From Sporodiniella umbellata (lineage: Eukaryota; Mucoromycota; Mucoromycetes; Mucorales; Rhizopodaceae): DNA of 64,000 nt. The stretch lies in contig JAIXMR010000092.1 of NCBI GenBank assembly GCA_025677835.1, forward strand, positions 48,355 to 112,354, in the 5' to 3' direction. Position 1 is the first letter of the stretch; each line of letters starts with the position of its first letter. Shown here piece after piece: positions 1 through 11,933 of this stretch. The translations under genes were made by a program, and so were the position numbers. The notes under the pieces were generated by a model. It was given only the letters and a program-made list of their open reading frames with translations. It had not been told where the DNA came from and made no database searches.

Positions 1-162
1 TTATCCTACAGGCTTTGTTTCAGGCACTGTATATTCATATGCTAAAGCTTTTCCTAAATCGAAAATTGTAATCACATCTGTTTCTAGCCAAAGCTGTACA
101 GACGCCTCTAAAGGCGACAACGAAAAAGTTTCATTTTGATAATTTATTCTACAGCCGCAATC
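1..162 (-). CDS. Orphan open frame, possible 3' exon of an unidentified gene
   Basis: On the minus strand a frame of 53 codons is open from a possible 3' splice acceptor (GTAG just before position 162) to a TAA at 3-1. It reads like coding sequence (for example LEASVQLWLETDVITIFDLG) and has no internal stop, but there is no ATG. Only about 55 nt separate it from the PdxT stop codon on the same strand. I do not recognise the family. It could be the last exon of an alternatively spliced or very short gene, a decayed gene, or chance. Confidence 0.28.
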   Translation of the reverse strand, partial: DCGCRINYQNETFSLSPLEASVQLWLETDVITIFDLGKALAYEYTVPETKPVG

Positions 163-218
163 CTACTTCTAATAAAACTATCCAATTTAAAATGCTGGAA
201 AAAAAGGTGTTCAGGGTA

Positions 219-912
219 TTATTTGAATTTGAGGGCCATATCGACAAAGAATTGATGAAGGCGGTTATCGTTTGTTAACTCGGGATGAAAAGCTGTAGCA
301 AACAAATGGTCTTGAATCACAGCCACTGCAGTTTCTGCCTCTGTCTGACCAACCTTTTTCTCTAAGCGACCAACAATCTTTACATTGTCGGCTTTGATTT
401 CAGAGATCACGGGTGCGCGGATGAAGAAGGCGTCAAAAGGTTTGTCCCCAAGGAGTTCAGGTAAATGAAGAGGTGCGATAAAGCTCTCTTTTTGAGAACC
501 AAACTGATTGCGATTTACTGAGACATCCAAAGCGTTGAACAGTTGCTGTCCACCTTTCTTAGCGCCATGAGCTTCTTTTGAAAGCATAATCATACCAGCG
601 CAAGTGCCCCAAGTAGGCTTCTTTTGAACAAAAGCACGGATGGGTTCTAGCATATTGCATCTCTCAGCAATCAATGCCATAGCAGTAGATTCTCCACCTG
701 GAATGATTAATGCGTCAACATAGTTTAATTGTTCTTCGGTGCGCACAGCAACTGTCTCCTTGACCTGAGGAATCTTATCAAGCATGTTCATATGCTCCAG
801 AAAAGCACCCTGCAAGGCTATGGTAAATACATTAAATACTTTTTTATTTTAAACAGTAGTCATTTGTCTTACCAAGAACACCAACGACAATTTGAGGGGT
901 GTTAGCGGTCAT
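219..912 (-). CDS. SNO1: Pyridoxal 5'-phosphate synthase glutaminase subunit (PdxT/Sno family)
   Basis: This is the class I glutamine amidotransferase that supplies ammonia to PdxS/Snz for de novo vitamin B6 synthesis. Two exons: exon 1 912-873 and exon 2 817-219, giving 212 aa. The start at 912 is chosen because splicing restores the canonical N-terminus VGVLALQGAFLEH across the junction. Visible motifs are the oxyanion segment PGGEST (about residue 55), the nucleophile cysteine in GTCAGMI (about residue 86) and the catalytic His-Glu pair in FHPELT near the C-terminus. Length is normal for the family (about 190-230 aa). The PdxS partner is not in the window. It is divergently oriented from the eIF4A gene, with 820 nt between the two starts. 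Confidence 0.93.
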
Positions 913-1733
913 GGTAAGAAAACTAAAAGAAAAGGTAGGGTAACAGAAAATTTCGAGAATGACTCTTAAAAAGGTTTGTCACTTGTTTAATCTCCTCTTG
1001 TTTTTCGCACGATTTTTCATTGGCTTATCCAATAAAACGTTCTATGTGTTGTCTTGATCTGTCAGTGCTTGTCATCGTGTGTGGCTAGATCTTGCAACTG
1101 TCAACAGCTCTCGATAATGGTAAACACTTAGCGCAGTCCATTTTAAAATGTTAGATGAAAGCAATTCATGATCCTAAAAACAGCGTACTGATTCGATCTG
1201 CATTGCTTGCAGCTATGTGTGTATTGTAGTGACTTACAAAGTAAGAACATAGTTAAGCTTTGATTCAAAAATGTCATTCAAAGAGCAGTCACTCCACAAA
1301 TGGTATCACTTTTTGACCTTGTCAGTCGTACGGTACGATTTTTTTGTATTATATTTGTGTATAATTTGTATTATGAAATGTAGCTTTTATTACGAAAATA
1401 ATATACAATACCTTGAAGATAAACCGTATAGCCAAATCAGATGATCTAAGTTAAGTTTCAATTGAAACGTTGTATAGTAAACTAGAAGCCCTTTGTATTG
1501 TGAGCTTACTACTTGGCCTGAAAATAAAAAGCCTAGTAAGCAGTGCTCAATGAGTTTACCTCTTTATTTTGAAACAAATAATATCAACCTAAAATATTTA
1601 CTCCCAAAATGCAAAACATGAGTATCCTTTTGCTATAGGCTATTATATGAGGCACGAAACTCAACGGATTATATTAAGCTAAAATTTTATTTTTAAAATT
1701 TTTCTGTTCTCGTTTTTTTGTTTACACTTTAAA
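913..1733. other. Intergenic region between divergent PdxT and eIF4A genes
   Basis: AT-rich sequence of 821 nt, presumably holding both promoters. I see no coding frame, RNA gene or clear repeat in it. Confidence 0.6.
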
Positions 1734-3237
1734 ATGTCTTTTGATCACTCTACAGACGACAAACTTGCTTTTGAGACATCCGAAACTGTAAGAGAAACCT
1801 CATTTAAGCTATGCCGATAACAAAAAAAATAAAACAGCTAAACCTTGAATTCACTTTAGGTTCAAGTTGTTCCCACTTTTGATTCTATTGGATTGAAGGA
1901 AGATTTGCTCCGTGGTATTTATGCTTACAACTTTGAAAAGCCCTCAGCCATTCAACAAAGAGGTAAGTAAAAGGAAACTAAGAAAAGAGATAATTGGGTC
2001 GAAACTGATTTACTGATTGCATCTATTTTTTTTTTAAAAAAAAAAAGCCATTGTACCCATCATTAAAGGTCGCGATGTAATTGCTCAAGCCCAGTCTGGT
2101 ACTGGTAAAACCGCTACTTTTTCCATTTCAGCTTTACAAACGATTGATACCACTATTCGCGAAACGCAAGCGCTGATTTTATCTCCAACTCGTGAATTGG
2201 CTACACAGATCCAAAGTGTTGTTTTGGCTTTAGGCGATTACATGAATGTTCAATGTCACGCTTGCATTGGTGGTACAAGTGTTGGCGAAGACATTCGCAA
2301 ACTTGAAGGAGGTGTCCATGTTGTGTCTGGCACTCCTGGACGTGTATACGATATGATTCGTCGTCGTGTGTTGCGTACTCGTAATATGAAAATGCTAATT
2401 CTTGATGAAGCTGATGAATTGTTGAACATGGGATTTAAAGATCAAATTTACGACATTTATCGCTATTTACCTCCAGGAACCCAAGTTGTCTTACTATCCG
2501 CTACTCTTCCTAATGATGTATTAGAAATGACAAACAACTTTATGACAGATCCTATCAGAATACTTGTGAAGCGTGATGAAATTACTTTGGAGGGCATCAA
2601 GCAATTTTTCGTTGCTGTAGAGCGCGAAGAATGGAAGTTTGATACATTGTGTGATTTATATGATACTTTGACAATTACACAAGCTGTCATCTTTTGCAAT
2701 CAGAAAAAGAAGGTGATTCAGGAATCTTCAAAGAAAAAAAAAAAAGCAAGGAACTAACTGGCAGTTTAGGTGGATTGGTTGACTGAAAAAATGAGAGAGG
2801 CAAACTTTACAGTATCTGCTATGCATGGCGAAATGCCACAAAAAGAGCGTGACGCTATTATGCAAGAATTCCGCCAAGGAGCAAGGTAAAAAGTACACTT
2901 TTATGGTTATGAATAGATTGCTTAAACCAACTTAGCCGTGTATTAATTACTACTGACGTATGGGCTCGTGGTATTGATGTCCAACAGGTTTCTTTGGTCA
3001 TAAATTACGATTTGCCGTTCAATCGTGAAAACTATATTCATCGTATTGGTCGATCTGGACGTTTTGGACGTAAGGGTGTAGCTATCAACTTTGTGAAGAA
3101 CGATGATTTGAAAATTTTACGTGATATTGAACAATATTACAGCACCCAAATTGACGAAATGCCAATGAACGGTATGTTTTTTTTAGTGTTATTTGGGTGA
3201 TTCTAATTTTCTATTGATAGTAACCGACCTCATCTAA
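1734..3237 (+). CDS. TIF1: Translation initiation factor eIF4A (DEAD-box RNA helicase)
   Basis: eIF4A unwinds mRNA 5' UTRs within eIF4F in the cytoplasm. Six exons: 1734-1787, 1860-1962, 2048-2712, 2770-2885, 2936-3171 and 3221-3237, giving 396 aa, the usual eIF4A length. Motifs in order: the Q-motif region [20 protein letters not shown], Walker [20 protein letters not shown], Walker B DEAD, SAT, then ARGID and [11 protein letters not shown]. The C-terminus is VTDLI, close to the family's VADLI. Intron 2 carries a T-run/A-run palindrome immediately before its acceptor. The full motif set and the short N-terminus argue for eIF4A rather than eIF4AIII/Fal1, but that paralogue was not ruled out by alignment. 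Confidence 0.96.
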
Positions 3238-3775
3238 GACATCCTCACTTTTTTCCCATTTATCAAAACAGCAGAAAAGTTAATAAAAAATGAAAGAATC
3301 AATTCAGCGGATAAGATACACAAGAATTTGGATTTTCTTTTTCGCTTTTTTCGCCCCTTATACAAGGCGGTTAATTGAGGACGTATTGTTTTAGTATGAC
3401 GTTTGTTTGCTCGGTAGCAACAAGAAGGTGTTGTATCGCATTCCTTACAAGCATGTTATGTACTAAACTTTATAACTTTTTGTAAAACTCATTTAAAATA
3501 GAAATAGCTTTGCTTCCATTAAAATGTAGCTTTGTTTGGTTCTGTATATATGTATCAGTTTTTTTTTTTGAAAGTTCACAAACAAAATCAGGGACGGATT
3601 GAACGAAAAGGAAAAGAAACGGTGCCATAATTTTAGACCTATTACGTTTTTCAATACGTTGCATGTTTGAAAGACTGGGGCTTAATCTTTTACATATGTG
3701 TTTTATTTTGTCCCAAATATATTCCTGTACTTGTTATATATTTCCAAACAATAGCTACAATAAGATCGAATTTGT
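3238..3775. other. Convergent 3' intergenic region
   Basis: AT-rich sequence between the 3' ends of eIF4A and RPL23. No supported gene is seen. Confidence 0.6.
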
Positions 3776-4429
3776 TTAGACAACGGTACCGGAGGCAGAG
3801 GCAATACGGGGCCACAAATCAGCACATTCCTTAGCAACAGGGCCAGTGATAGCAGAACCCTTCATTTCACCCTTAGGGTTAACAATGACACCAGCATTAT
3901 CTTCAAAGTAAAGGAAGACACCATCTCTACGTCTCCAAGCCTTACGTTGACGAACAACGACAGCGGCCATAACCTTCTTTCTTAATTCGGGCTTACCCTT
4001 CTTGACACTGGCAATGACCATGTCACCACAACCAGCAGCAGGAAGTCTGTTCAAACGACCCTTGATGTTGCGGACAGCAATGACATACAGGTTCTTAGCA
4101 CCAGAGTTATCAGCGCAGTTCATGACAGCACCAACGGGAAGACCGAGGGTCATGCGGTACTTTGTGCCGGAAACACTAACTTAAGAAAGATGTTACTTCA
4201 CATTGTTTCGCTGATGTCTGAGTAAAATCGATGGAAAGTGGAAGGAGTTGAGATTCAGCTGTTGAGAAATTCAATAACTGCATACTAATCGGTTACTGCT
4301 ATATATCTGTAGTTCAATACAGATGGATGGATGTAGCGCATCCTTATGAATTCATCCATTTGTTTCTTGAATTCATCCACTTCCATATTCCATCCTTGTT
4401 GTTTGTATTTTTTGTTTACCTTTAGGCAT
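3776..4429 (-). CDS. RPL23: 60S ribosomal protein L23 (uL14)
   Basis: A component of the large ribosomal subunit. Exon 2 (4179-3776) encodes almost the whole protein, including [61 protein letters not shown] and [12 protein letters not shown], all family hallmarks. The first exon is inferred as the 10 nt ATGCCTAAAG at 4429-4420 followed by a GT donor. Its phase joins correctly to exon 2 and gives 137 aa, the length of yeast Rpl23. The 240-nt first intron is longer than most here. Exon 1 rests on phase and length only, so it is less certain than exon 2. Confidence 0.94.
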
Positions 4430-5906
4430 TGCGTAGAGTTATGGAGTGAGAGAGGAAGGGAAACTGACTACCAACCACATTAATTTTGATGCCCCTTTCA
4501 CACCTTGCACTTCTCTTTTGGGCTATTTTGTAAAACGCTGCCCGGTACGTTTAATAGTCCGGCCTATTGATTTCGACACAGTCTGTGCTTTAAATCTGGC
4601 CATATTGGTCTGTGTGATAATATTAAATGCGTCTCTTGTTTGAGACCACCTTAGAGCTTTGTTTTGTAGCTCTCAAAGCAACGCATAAATTATTGGTTGT
4701 ACCTTTTGATGAGAGTACAATTTCAAGTGGCCTTCGTCAATTGTGAAAAAAAAAAAAAAAGATTGGTACTTTTTCCGGATATGAGAAAATTGTTTATAAG
4801 CACTAGGCAAAAGTTATGGTTTTCAGAAAGCTAAATAAAGATATTCAGGTGCTGATCTTGAGAGTTTATAAGCTATATTGCCTTTTTTAAAAGAAAAAGA
4901 CAAAAAAAAAACTCAAGTCTATGCTTTCATGAAACCGCAGCCACAGCTAAGAGCTCAAACACACCTGAAAAACGATATCAGCTATAATAGTAGCAATATA
5001 TAGACTTTACTATCTTTATAAAGGCCTAATTTGAAAGACTATATTTGTTCTTGAAACCAAAGTACAAGTTTTGTAGTATTATTTACACGTAAACTGAAGC
5101 ATTCCTACGAGTTTCTGCTAAAAAAAATGCTTTATTACGACCGAAAAACGATTGCCCGAAGGCTGCTTCTAATGTATAAAAAAAAAGCTGTTGAATTTAG
5201 CTTAGCCTTGAGAGCATTTGACAGACTATCACATAGACCAACCAATTAATATATCGGTTACAAGTTCTAGGCGATTATATATGCCTATGTAAACAGGCAA
5301 ACTCTCAGTAAACGCAACGCAACTATGTACCAACAGTATAGAACAAAAATTGATTAAAAACCTCATATTTGATTACAACTTTCGATTACTTAAAGCTAAT
5401 GAGCGTATGAGGCAACAGTCACATTTGATAATTAAGTCGTCTGATATTGTTAGATGATTGGAGACAAGACATTACGTGATAGTTAAGATCTCCCAACGGG
5501 AGATTAAAGTATATTTTTTGTAAGAATTCATCGCATCAAAAGAAGGTATAGTAGTATTCTAGAGCATTTAGAACAATTTACTACTCCTTCCAATACTATA
5601 TGAAAAGAAACAAAAGACGTGCTACCAAAGCTTAAATAAAATACAAACCAGACCTTTCGTATTCAACAATTTTTTTTTTAAAAAAAAAGAGAGTTTATGA
5701 AGTTTTAAAGGTTTCACGGAAGCAAGAAGAAAACCATAGCAACGTTGGGGTTTTTTTTTCCCATCAAAAGATTGTGACTAACTGTTTTAACTGAGTTTTT
5801 TCTTAAATTGCTATTTGCCAGGTATTACACCTTTCTTTTACTTACATATCCTTTTCACAGTAAATGATACACTTCGTTTCCCTTAAAAACTAACAAACAG
5901 AAAAAA
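4430..5906. other. Divergent intergenic region, 1.5 kb
   Basis: AT-rich spacer between RPL23 (minus) and the cysteine synthase (plus), with several A/T runs. No coding frame longer than noise and no RNA gene recognised. Confidence 0.55.
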
Positions 5907-5939
5907 ATGGTTTCTATTAGAAATGATAAGACCGCTTAG
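5907..5939 (+). promoter_or_regulatory. Upstream ORF overlapping the cysteine synthase start
   Basis: The first ATG of the likely mRNA leader (5907) opens a 10-codon frame, [10 protein letters not shown], that ends in TAG at 5937-5939. This overlaps the main ATG at 5923 in another frame. Such an overlapping uORF would be expected to reduce initiation at the main start. Whether it lies in the mRNA depends on the transcription start, which cannot be seen here. Confidence 0.45.
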
Positions 5940-7275
5940 TTTGCTTGCTCGTCGCACATATACTACAACTCTCAATGGTGTACCCTCTGGTGTAAGTGGA
6001 TATATGTATATATGGCTTAATAACTTCTGTGTTGTAGGTCACTAACGGATTCATTGGAGCTATTGGAAATACTCCACTGGTAATGCTCTTTTTAATACTA
6101 TATTTGTCTAACACATCTTCAGATTCGTCTAAATAAGTTGAGCGAAGAAACTGGCTGTGAGATTTTGGGCAAAGCTGAATTTATGAACCCTGGTGGTTCA
6201 GTTAAGGATCGTGCTGCTCTTTTTATTGTCAAAGATGCAGAAGAAAAAGGTCTGATCCGCCCCGGGGGTACTGTGGTAGAAGGCACAGGAGGAAATACTG
6301 GTATTGGTTTGGCTCATGTGTGTCGCGCTAAAGGATATAAATGCGTGATTTATATGCCTGACACTCAGGTACGAAAAAAAAAAAAGAAAAAAAGAAAAGA
6401 GAGAAAACAAACAATTTTTGTATTCGTCTAGTCTCAAGAAAAAATCGATTTGCTTCGTATGCTAGGAGCTGAAGTCCACCCTGTACCTGCTGTGGCCTTT
6501 GATAATCCACAAAATTATAATCATCAGGCTAAGCGCCATGCAGAGGGCTTGGAAAATGCTGTTTGGACCAATCAATTTGACAATATTGCTAACCGCCGTG
6601 CGCATATTGAAACTACTGGACCCGAAATTTATGAGCAGACCAACGGAGAGGTAGATGGCTTTGTTTGCTCAACCGGTACTGGTGGCTCCTTAGCAGGCGT
6701 AACACGCTACCTAAAAGACAAAAAGGGCGATAACTTTAAGAGCTTCTTGGCTGATCCTCCAGGATCTGTTCTTTATAGCTACATTTCCAGTGGACGTAAA
6801 GTGATGGATCGTGGTGGATCCTCAATTACTGAAGGTATCGGCCAAGGTCGCGTCACTGACAACCTTGGTGCTGACTTGGATTTAATTGATGGTGCACTTC
6901 ATATTAAGGATGAGGACACCATTGCTATGCTCTATCGCCTTTTAGATGAAGAGGGTATATATCTAGGAGCTACATCCGCGTTGAATGTTGTAGCTGCTGT
7001 TCAAATGGCTCAGCAACTTGGAAAAGGTAATTGATAATAAAATAAACGAAAATGCTAAACGTTTAAAGGTAAAAAAGTTGTCACTCTTTTATGCGATGGC
7101 GCCTACAGATACCAGTCTCGAATTTTTAGTAAAATCAACAAATATCTACGGATTGCTGTAAAAACAGACTCCATTTTTAAACATTTCTTTTTCTTTAGGT
7201 CGCAAATGGCTAGATTCGAAAAACCTCTCTTCTGCTATCCCTGACCATTTGCAGAAGTATGTTGTTTTACCTTAG
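5923..7275 (+). CDS. Cysteine synthase-like PLP enzyme, probably mit. (O-acetylserine/serine sulfhydrylase family)
   Basis: A fold-type II PLP enzyme expected to form cysteine from O-acetylserine (or a related ester) and sulfide. Six exons: 5923-5991, 6038-6079, 6123-6368, 6432-7026, 7069-7128 and 7199-7275, giving 362 aa. The N-terminus [16 protein letters not shown] is basic and hydroxylated, typical of a mitochondrial presequence. Motifs: IGAIGNTPL near the start, the PLP-lysine site NPGGSVKDR, the substrate loop [11 protein letters not shown] and the phosphate-binding [11 protein letters not shown]. The length lacks the CBS regulatory domain, so it is not a cystathionine beta-synthase. 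It most resembles the fungal mitochondrial cysteine synthase-like group (yeast Mcy1 type), which is inference. Some members of this group are divergent, so activity is unproven. Confidence 0.9.
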
Positions 7276-7638
7276 ATTTTTCCTACGAAGATGCTATAAT
7301 TTATAGTAAATCGAAAAACAAAACTGAGGTCGATTTACATGGCAAATTGTATTCCAATAAATATTTACGATTCCACATTGATACTATTGGGGTAGTCAAG
7401 CTTTCGTTTAAGAGCTGTAGAAGATCTTTTAAAAAAATTTAAAACTATAAAGCGACTTGTATTACAGAGCTCCAAAAAACTTGAACTCTGATATTGCAAA
7501 AGCGCTGGCAAACTTGAATAGAAAAATAGCTGAGTAAAAATCTTTTATTTTCTTACATAAAAGCAAAGGATAAAAAGTGGCTATTCAATTTTTGATCGGT
7601 ATTTTAGGAATATCTGTCAAAATATAGAACTTTGGGCA
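7276..7638. other. Short intergenic region
   Basis: AT-rich spacer between the cysteine synthase and RPR2, both on the plus strand. Nothing further supported. Confidence 0.6.
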
Positions 7639-8198
7639 ATGGGAAAGCAAAAAAAGACGAACATTAATCCAAAGAGTGCCCAGGCATACGAGAGGATAAA
7701 TTTTCTACATCAGGCATCTGCGTTAATGTCTTCAATTGATTGCGAAGCTCACATTGAAAAAAAAGATCATATCAAAAACTGGCAAGGAGATCCAACTGGA
7801 TTGTTAGGGACAAGCCGATATTTAAACAGTAATATGAAGAGTATATCGGCTAAAATGGTCATTAGGCTGTAAAAAAAAAAAAAATAACATACGCATCTTT
7901 GTAGAAATGAAAGTTTCGAATTATATTTATGTTTCTTGCTTTTAGTGACCCTCATCTGAAACGGACGATTTGTAAACGATGCGACACTACACTTTTGCCT
8001 TCGCGTACCTCCACAAATCGTATAAAGTGTAAGAATTGGTCAGCCAAATGCAAACTTATACTTATGCTTACGAATTATATAGCTTCTCCCGTCACTACAC
8101 TTGTCACCACTTGTAAGATATGTAAAACCAAAAAAAGATTTCCTTATCGTAACAGAGATTATGAGCTGTTTAATGACAAGTCAGAAAGTAAAGATTGA
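7639..8198 (+). CDS. RPR2: RNase P / MRP protein subunit Rpr2 (Rpp21)
   Basis: A protein subunit of nuclear ribonuclease P, which matures pre-tRNA 5' ends. Two exons, 7639-7868 and 7946-8198, join in phase to give 160 aa, typical for Rpr2/Rpp21. The N-terminal helix ERINFLHQASALM matches the family's leading helix. Splicing creates LDPHLKRTICKRCDTTLLP, the conserved entry into the zinc ribbon. Cysteine pairs CKRC and CKIC lie on either side of a spacer with extra cysteines, followed by PYRNRDYELFND. The intron begins with an A-run directly after the GT. The assignment rests on the motif pattern. Confidence 0.82.
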
Positions 8199-8305
8199 TA
8201 CTAAAGGTGCTCTTGTTGTAAATATTTGAAAGAAGGGACCAATATGACGTAAATTATTAATAAAAGCAAAGTAATTTTTCTTCTCCCTTCTTTTTGCTCT
8301 TTCTT

Positions 8306-10087
8306 ATGTCATTTGTGGATTTTGAGAGCGAAGCAGCCCATTGGGCAGAAGAAGACAACAAACGCCACGAACAAGTTCGTTATTAACATAAACGCTTTTG
8401 AACCTTTTTTCTGAAAAAAAAAAATAGAATGAAGCCTCATCAAGCCAGTTCGATCCTTTTCAGGGCATGGAAGCAGTACCTGAACCAGAAGCCCCTCCTT
8501 TTAAAGCTGAACCAATGACAGTTCGTGTAGACGACCCTCAAAAAGGTGGGTCTTTTGTGACTTATCGGCTTTTTACTATGGTAAAGTTCAATAAAATAGT
8601 ACATTCTCCGTTAATTGAAATTTACTAGACTGCCTTAGAAAACTACTCTACAAGTAATAGACCTGTAAGAAGAAGATTCAAAGACTTCATCTGGCTTCAT
8701 AATGCTTTATCTATCGAGTTCCCCACCTCAATTGTTCCACCTCTTCCAGAAAAACACCGATTAAGTACTTGTTTATATCCATTTGTTTGCATATATGCGT
8801 AGCTTAGTATTTAACTTTTTTTTTTTTTGCAGAATTTTTTAAAGGAAATTGGTACGATCCTTTGTTTCTGGAACAGAGAAGATTAGGGTAAATCCTGTTG
8901 TAATTTCCGGTTATTCTATTTTTAGTGAAATAATACTTTATACGGAACTATAGGCTTCAATGGTTTATGGATAGACTAGCCGGACATCCATGTTTTCAAA
9001 GATCGCAATACACTCGCTTATTTTTAGAATCTACAGATTTTGTATGGATATAGCTTATTTCATTTGTACTGATTTCCTTTTTCGTTTTGTTTTTGTTTTT
9101 TTAGGAAGCAGATAAAAGCATTCAAACTAAATCCGTTCCTTCCTCGAACTTTTTTGTGTCTTTATTCCATTCCAAGAGTAAAGTGAAAAAGCCAGACGAA
9201 AAATTTGAGGAAATGAAGGATTTAATTGAAAAGTTCCAAGACAACCTCTTTTTAATTGAAAAACTTTATTCCAAAGTAGGCAAACGCCAACAAGTGCTGC
9301 AAAATAACTATATCTATTTTGCAGCTAGCATTCGGGGTTTGTCTGCGCTAGAAACCAATATTGACCAACAGCTGAGGCAGTTTGCAGAATCTGTAGAGCA
9401 CTACGCTAACGAATTTAAAAAGAGGGTCAGTTACAAACACAATTTATGTATACACGTTTAGTCTAAAAACAATAGAGGACCTATAGAGATACCAAGAGGA
9501 ACTATTGTTTTTGAACAAATTACATGAAGTCTACAACTACTGCAACGTAGCTAAGGTAATTTACACCCATATAAAAGCCAAGGGGAAATTAAAATGTAAA
9601 TACAAATATATAGGAAAAACTAGCTGAAAGAGATGAAAAGCAGGTTACTTTCGAAAACATGTCTACTGAGCTCCAAGCCATAGTTCTGGAAAGAGAGAAG
9701 GCACTTTATCCAGGTACAGACTTGGGGACTACTTTAGGAACAGATATTACTGAGACTGTAACAGACAAAATAGTAGATATGGGCAAAGCTAGAACCGAAA
9801 AAATAGCTAAATTAGAGAGCAAAATAAATCAGGTACAAAAAAATTCAAGAAATTTTGTAAACTGACATATTTTACAAAAATAGCTGGGTCAATTGGTAGC
9901 TAAGGCGGCTGACGATAATAATAGTTATTCCACACAAATGATCAAAGAATTTCGATTATTTACGGATACTAAGGAGTCAGAACTAAAGCAGAGCTTGGTT
10001 GCATATGCAGATTGCTATATAGAATTCTACGGAAAGAGCATATCGATTTGGAACAACATATTACCCATACTAGAGCAAATTCAATGA
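8306..10087 (+). CDS. SNX4: Sorting nexin SNX4/Atg24 (PX-BAR protein)
   Basis: A PI3P-binding PX-BAR protein for endosomal recycling and selective autophagy. Nine exons (8306-8374, 8428-8580, 8629-8764, 8833-8887, 8954-9041, 9105-9425, 9487-9555, 9614-9832, 9884-10087) give 437 aa. The PX domain (about residues 55-175) starts VRVDDPQKGGSFVTY, has the PI3P-pocket RRRFKDFIWLHNAL, the proline loop PPLPEKHR and the RRLGLQWFMDRLAGHP helix. The C-terminal half is helical and charged, with KFEEMKDLIEKFQDNLF and RYQEELLFLNKLHEVYNYC, as in the SNX4 BAR domain. The gene lies only 69 nt upstream of ATG22 on the same strand. SNX41/42-like paralogues are a less likely alternative. Confidence 0.88.
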
Positions 10088-10156
10088 GACGTTTAAATAG
10101 TAACTGCAACTTTTAGTTCCCCTTCCATATTCCCTCTCTCTCTTTCTTTTTCTCTA

Positions 10157-11933
10157 ATGGAATCCAGTGTAAATAGCATAAGTAATAAAGCAGATGTAGA
10201 TATATCTGATGATACCTTGGAAACACACAGCGAAAAATTACAACCGTTGACTACTAAAAGAGAGCTTTGGAGCTATTATTTATATTACAACGGTGTAAGA
10301 CATTTAATAAGATAAAATCAAAGTTAAATAAACTATTGCAGAATAACGGATACACTATATACAGTTGTATGCCTCTTATCCTACAGTACTTGGCATACAA
10401 AAATGGATTCAATCCTTCAACTCTCGAGAAGTGTGATATCAACAATGCCACTGAACCATGTAACATAAATTGGATAACTGGAAATATTCCTATTTCCTCT
10501 ATGCTCCTTTATGTTCAAGCCATTGCTTTTTCCCTTCAAATGGTATTGCTTACCACTTTTGGAAGCTTGGCTGATTATGGCCGCTGGAATCGATACGTGT
10601 TACTCGTTTCCACAGTATTGAACTTTTTTTTTCAAGCGCTTCCTATGACCCTTATAAACGACGATGGAAGAAACTGGAATATAATGATGGGCTTGATGAC
10701 AGTTGGCCTTATATCATATGGCACAAGCTTGGCATTTTATGCAGCCGTGTTTCCTACCATTAGGTACCTTCTAACTTATATAATAAATCGACAACTAAAA
10801 AGATGTTTGTTCATATATAAAAAGCGATAATTTACCACAAGTAAGAGAAAAAGGAGAAGACAACGAGAAATGGAGGAATCATGTATCGGCAATATCAACT
10901 ACTCACTCTAACATTGGGTTTTTGGTGGTCTCAGGAATACTATCAGGCGTTTCTTTTGTACCATACGAAGGCGATTCGCTAGGAAATAAGCCAATTTACA
11001 ACTTTATTGGAACTATGGTCTGCGCTACCTATGCTGCATTAACTGCAATTCCATATTTTGTCCTTATGCCTAAAAACAGAAAAGGGCCAGACTTACCATT
11101 GGGTTACAACTACCTGACTATTGGGTGGAAATCCATTGTGGAGTCATTCAGGTAATTGAATTAGTATACATGCTCTGTATCACCTTTAGTAACTGTATGT
11201 CTGTTTGTTTATTAGAGAAGCCAAAAAACTCCGTTATTTGTTTACCTATATGGTGGCATACTTCATGTTTTCTGATGGTATATCAACTCTCAATCAAATG
11301 ATAGTTATAGTTCAAGGACAGCTCACTAATTTTTCTCCCAAACTAAATGTCCTTTTTGGTCTGCTTTCTGCAGTGACCTCTATCATGGGATGTTTGCTCT
11401 TCTTGTGGCTTACCGAATATTTCAAGCTCAAAACAAAGACTAGCCTTTTAATGATTATGTGCCTTTCGTCTGTGATACCTCTCTGGGGTAGTATCGGTAT
11501 TTTTTCAAACAACTTTGGACTCAAGGTAAAAAAAAAAAAAAGAGGGTCATTGATCGTTGTTATGTCTAATATTGCTTTCATCTGATAGTCTATTAATGAA
11601 ATGTGGGTGTTAAATATATGGGGCGGTTTGTTTGTGGCCCCTATATGGGCATGGCAGCAAACATTGTTGGCTGAGATGGTTCCCAAGGGTAAAGAAAATT
11701 TATTTTTTGGACTCTTTGGGATTGTCAGCAAAGCTTCATCTTGGATTGGCCCTGTCGTTATTGGAGCAATTACTGAGGCTACTTCAGACATTTGGAGAGG
11801 GTGGCCATTTGTTCTTGGCTTGTTTGCTGTAGCCATAACTATTGTCGTTTGGATCGACGTTGATGACGCAAAGAAAGATGCCTGTGAATATGTTCAAAGG
11901 GGCGAAGGTCCCACAAAATCTCAACTTAATTAA
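10157..11933 (+). CDS. ATG22: Autophagy-related protein 22 (vacuolar amino acid exporter)
   Basis: A major-facilitator-type vacuolar membrane protein that releases amino acids after breakdown of autophagic bodies. Five exons (10157-10294, 10342-10763, 10825-11151, 11216-11525, 11589-11933) give 513 aa. After a hydrophilic N-terminus comes TKRELWSYYLYYNGNNGYT, the conserved Atg22 entry helix. Multiple membrane segments follow, along with the family's SLADYGRWNRYVL and KGEDNEKWRNHVSAISTTHS segments. The C-terminal helices include LLAEMVPKGKENLFFGLFG. The fourth intron starts with a 14-A run. It closely follows SNX4 in tandem, so the two autophagy genes could share chromatin or regulation, though this is not demonstrated. 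Confidence 0.9.
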
